Shown piece by piece: positions 7,679 through 14,390 of a DNA stretch of 55,101 nucleotides. A program made the translations under genes and the position numbers. Origin of the DNA: Deltaproteobacteria bacterium (lineage in GTDB: Bacteria > Myxococcota > Polyangia > Haliangiales > Haliangiaceae). Numbering within the stretch: position 1 is the first letter of the stretch; each line of letters starts with the position of its first letter. The notes under the pieces are model-generated. The model was not told the origin of the DNA. It worked only from the letters and a program-made list of their open reading frames with translations, and searched no databases. The stretch lies in NCBI GenBank assembly GCA_018262455.1, contig JAGSPR010000001.1, positions 1 through 55,101 on the forward strand, in the 5' to 3' direction.

Positions 7679-9346
7679 TCAGCCGCGGAGGACCCGCCCC
7701 GGCAGCGGGCCCTTCGGATCGATGACGTCGCGGCCGTCTTCGCGAAGCAGCGTGCCCCCGACGATCACCGCGCGGATGCCGTGGGCATCGACGATCAGCC
7801 GCTCTGCACCGGCGGGTTGATCTTGGACGCGCCTGAGCTTCCCCGCGGCGACGGTCTTTGGATCGAAGACCACGAGATCACCGGCCAGGCCGAGCGCCAC
7901 GCGGCCGCGATCGCGTAGGCCGAAGAGCTCGGCGGCGCGACCAGTCAAGAGCCAGACCGCGCGCTCGAGTGACAGGACCGCGCGCTCGCGCACCCAGTGA
8001 CCGAGCAGGTGGGTCGAGAAGCATGCGTCGCACAGCTGGCTGGCGTGGGCTCCGGCGTCGGACAGCCCGAGGACGATCGCGGGATGGGTCAGGATCTCGG
8101 CCAGCTCGGTCTCGTCGTGATTGAGCATCGCCATGCGGAATCGAGGCCGGAGGTCGTCGGCGAGCGCGAGATCGAGGCAGTAGTCAACGATGTCGCGACC
8201 CGCGCGGGCGGCGAGGTCCCGCACCGATTGCTCTTCGAGGGCGGGCTGGGTCGGGTGGTACGCCACGACCATGCGGTCGAAGCAGCCGGCGAAGGGACCG
8301 GTCACGAGGGCCTGGCGCAGGGCGGCGCGAAACCCTGGATCGGCATAGGCCGCTCGTCGAGCCGCAGCCGAGGCGGTTGCCAGCGCGACGAAGCTCGGCA
8401 GCGATTCGAAGACGTAGGGTTCGGCGAAGTGGAACTCGAACACCAGCGGCCGGCAGCTCGCCTGCGGAGCGATCGGCAGCCCCTGGGCGATGAGCCGCGC
8501 GCTCTCTTCGAGGAAGAACCGATGGGACCCCGGCCCCATGATGCCGGTCAGCAGCGCCGACCACGTCATCGGGCGGCCGCTGGCGCGGACCATCTCGGCC
8601 ATCTCGGCAAACAGCATGCCCGGGCCGATCGTCGCCTGCAGGGTGCCCCGCCCCGCCTCGCCGAGCGCTGTCACCAGCGCCAGGATCTCGGCAGTCGTGG
8701 CCAGCCGGCTGGGCACGGGCTTGCCCGCGAAGCCGAGGTGGGTGAGGGACTTCGAGGTCGCGAACCCGATCGCCCCGGCGTCGATGGCCTCCCGCACGAT
8801 CCGTCGCATCGCGGCGATCTCGTCGTCGGTGGCGGCGCGCTCCACGGCCGCCTCGCCCATGACGTAGAGGCGGACCGGCGTGTGGCCGATCATGACGCCG
8901 ACGTTGATCGCGACGCCGCGTGCCTCGATGGCATCCAGGTACTGGGGAAAGGTCTCGAACGGCCACTCGGCGCCGAGGCCGAGCTCGATCGCCTCGCGGC
9001 TCATGCCCTCGACCTTCTCGAGCGTGGCGATCAGCATCGCGCGGTGCGCTGGCCGGGTCGGCGCCACGCCGAAGCCGCAGTTACCGAGGATGGCAGTCGT
9101 GACGCCGTGCCATGGCGACACGGTGAGCATCCGATCCCACATCACCTGAGCGTCGTAGTGGGTGTGGATGTCGATGAACCCGGGGCAGACGATGTGGCCC
9201 TCGGCCGCGATGGTCCGGCGAGCGCTGCCAGGTGCCTCGCCGATGGCGACGATGCGCCCGTCGCGGATGCCGATGTCGCCGCGTGCGAGCGGGCCGCCGG
9301 TGCCATCCGCGATCGTGCCGCCTTCGATCTTGAGATCGTATTCCAT
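7679..9346 (-). CDS. N-acyl-D-amino-acid deacylase family amidohydrolase
   Basis: 555 residues. Start at 9346 is set by GAGGAG 8 bases upstream and by the family N-terminus (MEYDLKIEGGTIADGTGGP); an upstream extension overlaps the BKACE gene and is not family-like. The enzyme has the urease-superfamily barrel: metal motif FIDIHTHYDAQ near residue 60, the NCGFG motif typical of D-aminoacylases near 95, and later His/Asp motifs (GLSDAGAHA near 450). D-aminoacylases hydrolyse N-acyl-D-amino acids in the cytoplasm and are usual in organisms that degrade peptidoglycan or D-amino-acid peptides. It lies 10 bp downstream of the BKACE gene and is surely co-transcribed. Exact substrate (D-Glu, D-Asp, other) cannot be read. 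Confidence 0.9.
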   Translation of the reverse strand: MEYDLKIEGGTIADGTGGPLARGDIGIRDGRIVAIGEAPGSARRTIAAEGHIVCPGFIDIHTHYDAQVMWDRMLTVSPWHGVTTAILGNCGFGVAPTRPAHRAMLIATLEKVEGMSREAIELGLGAEWPFETFPQYLDAIEARGVAINVGVMIGHTPVRLYVMGEAAVERAATDDEIAAMRRIVREAIDAGAIGFATSKSLTHLGFAGKPVPSRLATTAEILALVTALGEAGRGTLQATIGPGMLFAEMAEMVRASGRPMTWSALLTGIMGPGSHRFFLEESARLIAQGLPIAPQASCRPLVFEFHFAEPYVFESLPSFVALATASAAARRAAYADPGFRAALRQALVTGPFAGCFDRMVVAYHPTQPALEEQSVRDLAARAGRDIVDYCLDLALADDLRPRFRMAMLNHDETELAEILTHPAIVLGLSDAGAHASQLCDACFSTHLLGHWVRERAVLSLERAVWLLTGRAAELFGLRDRGRVALGLAGDLVVFDPKTVAAGKLRRVQDQPAGAERLIVDAHGIRAVIVGGTLLREDGRDVIDPKGPLPGRVLRG

Positions 9347-9356
9347 CACAGACTCC

Positions 9357-10265
9357 TCACGTGCGGGGGGGAAGCCGCAGGATCGCGGCGGCTTGCTCGG
9401 CGGTGGCGACCTGGCGGCCGCGATCGCGAATGAGGGCGGCCGCGCGTGCGACCAGGGTGTCATTGCTCGGTTGCTCTGGACCGGCGTAGTCCTCGAGCCC
9501 GACCCGGAGGTGACCGCCGAGGTCGACGGCCTGTTCGGCGATCTCGGTGGCGAGGACGTCCCCGCCCATCACCGCGACCATCCATGGATGATCCAGCCCG
9601 ATCAGCAGCTCGCGGTAGGCTGCCAGCGCGATCCGGCTGGGAGCGAGGCCAAAACTCACCCCGGGACTGCTGCCCAGGTAGCCAAAGTCGCCGCCGAAAT
9701 ACAGCTTGATCATCGCGCCGGTGGTCGGGAGGAGACCGGCGGCGGCAAACGAGCGAGTCGCGCGCAGAAAGCCCGGTTCGAAGATCGAGATCGAGGGTCC
9801 CAGGCGATGGCGCGCGCAGAGCGCGAGCTGGTGGTGGATGTCGCGGAACGAGTTGATGTAGACGAGGTCCAGCGGCAGCGGGACCCCGCGAGGATCGGCG
9901 ACGCCGAGGTTCAGCGATCCGGGATCGACCAGGCCGAGCCGCAGCGCGCCACATTCAGCAAGCAACTCGAGATGGGCGAACCGCTCGGTGACCGAGCCGA
10001 CGAACGCCACCGTCGGATAGAACAGCGCGGCTGGATAGCGCTCGGCGACCGGCTGCCAGATCTCGAGGTAGGCCGCCGCCGCGCGCTCGCCGACCAAGCT
10101 GGCGTCGGAGACATGAAAGTGGACGATCGACGCACCGGCAGCGATGCAGGCCTCCGCGCTCGCGATCAGCGCCGCGGTCGTGCGAGGCACCGCGGGACTC
10201 GCCTTGGTAGCGACCACGCCGTTGAGCGCGACCTCGATGATCACGGGTGGGAACGCGGGGTCCAT
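9357..10265 (-). CDS. Beta-keto acid cleavage enzyme (BKACE, DUF849)
   Basis: 302 residues, cytoplasmic. The family condenses a beta-keto acid with acetyl-CoA to give acetoacetate and a new CoA ester, using a zinc held by two His and a Glu. The seen landmarks are the N-terminal VIIEVALNG, the HFH pair (IVHFHVSD near 48-50), and the C-terminal LGGHLRVGLED whose His and Glu match the family metal site. Length is normal (about 300). Gene order places it first in an operon with the deacylase amidohydrolase; the pair could act in catabolism of an N-acyl-amino-acid or carnitine-like compound, which is inference. The substrate subgroup is not readable here. Confidence 0.88.
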   Translation of the reverse strand: MDPAFPPVIIEVALNGVVATKASPAVPRTTAALIASAEACIAAGASIVHFHVSDASLVGERAAAAYLEIWQPVAERYPAALFYPTVAFVGSVTERFAHLELLAECGALRLGLVDPGSLNLGVADPRGVPLPLDLVYINSFRDIHHQLALCARHRLGPSISIFEPGFLRATRSFAAAGLLPTTGAMIKLYFGGDFGYLGSSPGVSFGLAPSRIALAAYRELLIGLDHPWMVAVMGGDVLATEIAEQAVDLGGHLRVGLEDYAGPEQPSNDTLVARAAALIRDRGRQVATAEQAAAILRLPPRT

Positions 10266-10289
10266 GCCGATGCTCGCTCCGACCGGCCC

Positions 10290-10946
10290 CTAGCCCGCCG
10301 GGTGCGGAAGCGGCAAGCTGACCACATCGACGGGCTTGAGCACCCGGGGACAAGCGTTCGGGTCGGGTTCGTAGTCGAGTCCGGGCTGGGCGCCGGCGGG
10401 CGTGCGGACGTGCGTGAGCACGCCGTCGCGAATCGAGAACGAGATCGAACCTGGATCGGGCACGACGTCGACCGCGGAGACCTGCAAGGTGCCTGCGGAC
10501 ATCGCAAACTCCTCGATGGCCCCGAAATTGTCCTTGTAGAACACCATCAGGCGCGCATCGCTGGAGAAGATGTCGCCGGCGCCGATGAGGTTGGCGTAGG
10601 AGTCGGCCAGATTGTACGTGCGAGCGGAGATCGGGTTGCCGGCCATCGACCGCACCTGGAGACTGATCAGCTGGGCGGTGTTCACCCCCCAGTCGATCTG
10701 CACCAGCTGGAGATCTCCGCCGCCGAGCGGAACCCCTCCAAACTCGACCACGTCCGGCGCAGAACAAGCGTCGGGGACCCGCGCATCCACCTGGACGACC
10801 GCATCGATTGCAGCCGCATCGATCTGGGGGCCGGCTCCAACCTGACCGCAAGCCGCACTCGACGCGATCAACGCGAGGCTTGCGCCTCCGATCGCGAGCT
10901 GCCGGGTTCGATTCGAGTGGCTCGTTCGCAGCGCGGTTCGTCCCAT
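10290..10946 (-). CDS. Putative lipoprotein with Asp/Ala tether
   Basis: 218 residues. A Tat-like or long N-region (RTALRTSHSNRTRQ) precedes a hydrophobic stretch ending ASSAAC; the lipobox is weak at position -3 (Ser) but an Asp/Ala-rich tether (DAAAIDAVVQVDARVPDA) follows, as in many myxobacterial lipoproteins. The mature part (about 60-218) is beta-rich with no family I recognise. It sits 73 bp downstream of the NHL/Ig lipoprotein gene and 25 bp upstream of the BKACE gene, all on the minus strand, so it may be the last gene of the surface block. Confidence 0.65.
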   Translation of the reverse strand: MGRTALRTSHSNRTRQLAIGGASLALIASSAACGQVGAGPQIDAAAIDAVVQVDARVPDACSAPDVVEFGGVPLGGGDLQLVQIDWGVNTAQLISLQVRSMAGNPISARTYNLADSYANLIGAGDIFSSDARLMVFYKDNFGAIEEFAMSAGTLQVSAVDVVPDPGSISFSIRDGVLTHVRTPAGAQPGLDYEPDPNACPRVLKPVDVVSLPLPHPAG

Positions 10947-11019
10947 TCGGCGAAATCTAACATGGCTCCCGATGGAGCCGTTCGCGGAATCGGGATCCGG
11001 GCGTCGCCCTGGCGGAGGC

Positions 11020-12594
11020 TCAGAACCCGGAGACCTTGTAGATCCGCCCGCGGTTGTTGGCCGATGGCGACGTCAATACGAACATCGTCCCGCCGATGAA
11101 CGCGAGGTCCGTCGCGGTGTTGCGCAGAAAGGCGGCCGCGAGCTTGGTCCCCAGCCCCTTGGTCGACTCGATGACACCACCGCCACCACCGCCACCGCCA
11201 CGGGCCGACGCCACCATCAGCGAGTCCGCGAACGGTGTCGTGCCGCCGGCGAACCACTCGATGCCACGGGGAGACTCGATCTGCGCGTCGAACCCGGTGA
11301 CCGCGCCGTTCGCTCGATCGACGCGGACGAGCTGGTTGGCGGCCTGGTCGGAGACGTAGATCTCACCCGTCGGTCCGAGCGCGATGCCGTGTGGCTGGTC
11401 GAAGTTCTGGTTGTTGGTGAAATCCACGCCGGCCGTCCCGGGCGCGCACGTCGAGATCTGCACCAGCTCCCTGCCATTGCCGTCGGGGGTCAGCAGTCCG
11501 AGGGTAGGATCGAACACGATGTGGACCGGGTCCTGTGGTCGCTGGGTCTGCGGGTCGTTGCACAGCACGGGGCTCGCGTAGGCGGTCCCGTTGAAGGTCA
11601 GCCGACCGGTCCGGTCCTGGCGATCGGTGAAGTACAGGTTGTCGCCGGTGGCATCGAACGCGATCCCTTCGATCACGCCGAGGCCGACCACGTTGGCGAG
11701 GCCGGCGAACACCGGGGTCGGGTTGACGGTGCCCGTCGCGGGGTCGACCTGCCAGATGCAGTGGTTGGCGCAGGCTCCACCGGCGACGTCGGCGACGTAG
11801 AGCTTGCCGTCCTTGGGCGAGGATGCGATCGACCGCGGATCATTGAGCAGGGTCGCCGTGCCATCGGCGAGCAAGGACCCCATCAGCCCCGGGGGCGTGG
11901 CGATCGTGATCGTGGGATCGACGGTCAGGGTCAGCGCCATCGCGGCCGCGGAGTTGCCCGACAGATCGGTCGCGAGCGCGTAGAGCACGAGGGTCTCGCC
12001 TGCCTGCGCGCCTTGAGGCACGTTGATCCGGAACGTGACCGTGCCGTCCAGCGTGCCGCTCACGAGCGTGGTCGAGCGGTTGATGTTGCCGTTACCCTGG
12101 ACGTTGTCCGTCACATCGAGGATCACCTGACCGACTCCGATCTCGTCGGCGACATGGACCTGCACGTCGATCGGCAACCCCGGCCCGACGTGGTTATCGG
12201 TGGTCGGCGACAGCAGCTCCACCTTGGGTGGCGTGCGATCGAGCACCGCGAAATCGGCCTCGCCGGCGAGCGCGTCGACCGTGACCGTGACCTTGCCGGT
12301 GCCGTCCCACTGCAGGCCCTCGAGCGTCGCGGCGAACACGCCGCGCTCATCGGTTCGGCCATCGATCGGCGCGATCACGTGCGGTGTCCCGTTGCGATCG
12401 GTGTAGTCGACGGTCAGCTGGACCGCCGTGTCAGGGATCGGCGTCGCGTCCTCGGCGACGATCGCCGACACGGTCGTGCGGCCATCGAGCGACGAGATCA
12501 ATGACGGCGCGAGCGCGACCTCGACGGTGTTGGGCGTACCCGTGCATGCGGCGAGTGCGAGCGAGAGGAAGAACTGGAAGTTGATCTTGGTCAT
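11020..12594 (-). CDS. Ig-like/NHL beta-propeller lipoprotein
   Basis: 524 residues from ATG 12594, preceded by AGGAG. Signal ends LALAAC (lipobox), mature TGTPNTVEVA. Residues about 20-240 are two Ig-like modules: one with VQLTVDYTDRNGTP, a second opening DRTPPKVELLSP and ending LATDLSGNSAAAM. From about 250 to the end there are NHL/SMP-30-like propeller blades (DGKLYVADVAGG, GIAFDATGDNLYFTD, HGIALGPTGEIYVSD, ending NNRGRIYKVSGF) with a run of eight Gly near residue 455. The N-terminal 230 residues are paralogous to the protein at 13219-13881. Third gene of a tight three-gene set with a barrel in the middle. Ligand or partner unknown; binding or scaffold role is inferred. Confidence 0.8.
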   Translation of the reverse strand: MTKINFQFFLSLALAACTGTPNTVEVALAPSLISSLDGRTTVSAIVAEDATPIPDTAVQLTVDYTDRNGTPHVIAPIDGRTDERGVFAATLEGLQWDGTGKVTVTVDALAGEADFAVLDRTPPKVELLSPTTDNHVGPGLPIDVQVHVADEIGVGQVILDVTDNVQGNGNINRSTTLVSGTLDGTVTFRINVPQGAQAGETLVLYALATDLSGNSAAAMALTLTVDPTITIATPPGLMGSLLADGTATLLNDPRSIASSPKDGKLYVADVAGGACANHCIWQVDPATGTVNPTPVFAGLANVVGLGVIEGIAFDATGDNLYFTDRQDRTGRLTFNGTAYASPVLCNDPQTQRPQDPVHIVFDPTLGLLTPDGNGRELVQISTCAPGTAGVDFTNNQNFDQPHGIALGPTGEIYVSDQAANQLVRVDRANGAVTGFDAQIESPRGIEWFAGGTTPFADSLMVASARGGGGGGGGVIESTKGLGTKLAAAFLRNTATDLAFIGGTMFVLTSPSANNRGRIYKVSGF

Positions 12595-12601
12595 GAGACT
12601 C

Positions 12602-13222
12602 CTAGCGAGTGAGGAACCAGCGCGCACCGACGACCAGCTGCACGAACAGCGGGGTCTCCTGGGCGTGCGGGCAGATGCTGAAGGGACCGCTCGCGAGCGT
12701 GCAGCTCGCGGTTCGGTGAACATCGACGCCCGGCGAGAGCTCCGCGTACAGCTGCAGCGGACCACGCTCGTAAGCGAACGCGGCAGACGCCCGGATCCCG
12801 TAGTGCGAGTCCGGAATCTCGTCGAACGACATCGCCTGGTAGCCGTGGTGGTAATAGCGACCACCGAGGCCGACGCGCACGGCCATGTTGGGCGCGAGCC
12901 GGGCGACGACGTACTGCACGTCGACGTGGAAGGACAGACCAACGCCTTCGCGGGTCCCGGTGCCGAGCGCACCGCTGACGCCGAGCTTGCCCTTCCACCA
13001 GCCGGCCGTGGCCGAGGTCGGCTCCCCGAGCTCGAGGCCAACCGCGATGCCCTCCTGTGGGGCCTCCGCGCCGGTGGCAGTCGTGCTGGCGGTCGCCGCG
13101 GGCACGGAGGCCGACGCGTCAGTGGATGCGGGCGCGCCCGAGCTCGGTGACGTGGGAGCCTGCGCGTACGCTGGGACGACTGCGGCCACGAGCGCCGCGG
13201 TCGCGAAAGCGCCGCGTTTCAC
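12602..13222 (-). CDS. Outer-membrane beta-barrel protein
   Basis: 206 residues from GTG 13222, whose first bases overlap the stop of the upstream gene (GTGA), a sign of translational coupling. A cleavable Sec signal (AALVAAVVPAYA, then QAPTSP) is followed by an Ala/Ser/Thr-rich linker to about residue 50, then alternating amphipathic strands (GLSFHVDVQYVVA, VRVGLGGRYYHHGY, GIRASAAFAYERG, QLYAELSPGV) and a C-terminal strand (VQLVVGARWFLTR) close to the family outer-membrane end signature. About eight strands would fit, like small OmpA/OmpW-type barrels. It is far too short to be an MtrB-type cytochrome conduit. It sits between two paralogous lipoproteins, so it may anchor or export them (inference). 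Confidence 0.75.
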   Translation of the reverse strand: MKRGAFATAALVAAVVPAYAQAPTSPSSGAPASTDASASVPAATASTTATGAEAPQEGIAVGLELGEPTSATAGWWKGKLGVSGALGTGTREGVGLSFHVDVQYVVARLAPNMAVRVGLGGRYYHHGYQAMSFDEIPDSHYGIRASAAFAYERGPLQLYAELSPGVDVHRTASCTLASGPFSICPHAQETPLFVQLVVGARWFLTR

Positions 13223-13881
13223 TGCACCACCGTGACCATGATCGGCGTCGCCGCGCCCTGGTTCCCGGACAGATCCTCGGCGAGCGCGAACAACGTGATG
13301 ACTGCGCCGGGGGCAACGTCCGGCACCTGGAAGTCGAAGTCGAGGGTGACGTCAGCAGCGCCGCTCGCGATCAACGACCGATCGCGCCCGCTGTCACTCG
13401 ATCCGAACAGCGCCTGGCTCACGCCGATCTCGTCGGTGACGTGGACCTGGACCTTGATGTCGGTTCCGCGGCGCACCGACGTCGCCCCCGGCGGCGTGAT
13501 GGTCACCTTCGGTGGCGTTCGATCGAGCACGGCGAAGCTCGCGGTGCCCGCGATGCCGCCATTGGTCGCGGTGACGGTGCCGTAGCCGTCAAACGAGAAT
13601 CCGGTCAGCGTCGCCTCGAACACACCCTTGTCGTCGGTATCACCCGAGGCGGGCGCGATCGCGTGGGTCACACCACTGCGGTCGGTGTAGTCGATCGTGA
13701 TCTCGACAGCCTCCGCCGCGGCTGGCTCGCGATCGGCGAGCACGGTGGCTCGAACCGAGAGGGTGCCGTTGAGCGACGACACCACATCCGGCGCGAGCGA
13801 GACGAGGACTCCATTGGGTTCGGTCGTACACGCGGTGGTCAGGGCCAACGCGGTCAACCCGAGCAAGCGAGGATTAGCCAT
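13219..13881 (-). CDS. Ig-like lipoprotein, paralogue of 11020-12594
   Basis: 220 residues from ATG 13881. Signal ends LALTTAC; mature TTEPNGVLVSLAPDVV. It has the same two Ig-like modules as the N-terminal half of the downstream protein: VEITIDYTDRSG against VQLTVDYTDRNG, the shared segment AVLDRTPPKV, and IKVQVHVTDEIGVSQ against IDVQVHVADEIGVGQ. It ends after LFALAEDLSGNQ plus a short strand and lacks the propeller. First gene of the set; its stop overlaps the barrel's GTG start by four bases. The pair looks like a duplication in which one copy gained or the other lost the NHL propeller. Confidence 0.8.
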   Translation of the reverse strand: MANPRLLGLTALALTTACTTEPNGVLVSLAPDVVSSLNGTLSVRATVLADREPAAAEAVEITIDYTDRSGVTHAIAPASGDTDDKGVFEATLTGFSFDGYGTVTATNGGIAGTASFAVLDRTPPKVTITPPGATSVRRGTDIKVQVHVTDEIGVSQALFGSSDSGRDRSLIASGAADVTLDFDFQVPDVAPGAVITLFALAEDLSGNQGAATPIMVTVVQ

Positions 13882-14091
13882 GTGACTGCCATATTGCACC
13901 GTTCGCGCCGAGCGTGGATCCGCCCAGCGCCTCAGGACGTAGGGATCGGCTGCGCATCGTCCGGCCGCCTGCGCAACGCCGGTACAGGGCGCGACCACGC
14001 GATCGTGGTCACCGATGACCACGATCAGCGCCGGACACACACAGTGGCGGCCGACGGATCAACCGCCGTCGAGTCGACCGGATCGATCGGG

Positions 14092-14376
14092 TCACAGCGC
14101 GGGTGTCGGAGAAGGTCCCACGATGCTCGGATCGTGGGGCGCTCGCGTCGCTCGCTCGAGGAATTCGCGGAGCGCGAGCTCGCGCGCCACGCGGACCGCG
14201 ATCGAACCGATCATCGCGAATGCCGCGCGCGCGACCCGGTTACGCGGCACGCGTGGCGGATCGAGTCCAACCCACGCGCCCACCAGGAACGCGCCGACCA
14301 GCATCCGCCACGGGTGCTCGGCCATCCGGGTCTCCAGCGAAGAGGCAAAGCTGCGGGTGCCGTCTGGCGAGCTCAT
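14092..14376 (-). CDS. Small single-membrane-segment protein
   Basis: 94 residues from ATG 14376, with AAGGAG 8 bases before it. An N-terminal soluble part is followed by HPWRMLVGAFLVGAWVGL, a hydrophobic segment whose opening resembles the C-terminal membrane anchor of ElaB/YgaM (DUF883) ribosome-hibernation-type proteins, then a basic tail with a second weakly hydrophobic helix (AAFAMIGSIAVRVA). It starts 15 bp after the cytochrome gene stop and is probably co-transcribed. No function can be assigned. Confidence 0.65.
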   Translation of the reverse strand: MSSPDGTRSFASSLETRMAEHPWRMLVGAFLVGAWVGLDPPRVPRNRVARAAFAMIGSIAVRVARELALREFLERATRAPHDPSIVGPSPTPAL

Positions 14377-14390
14377 GGCGATCTCCTTCC

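Noticed and set aside
11176..11203. CCA/CCG triplet run resembling a microsatellite
   Set aside because: It simply encodes the eight-Gly linker of the NHL lipoprotein in mixed codons.
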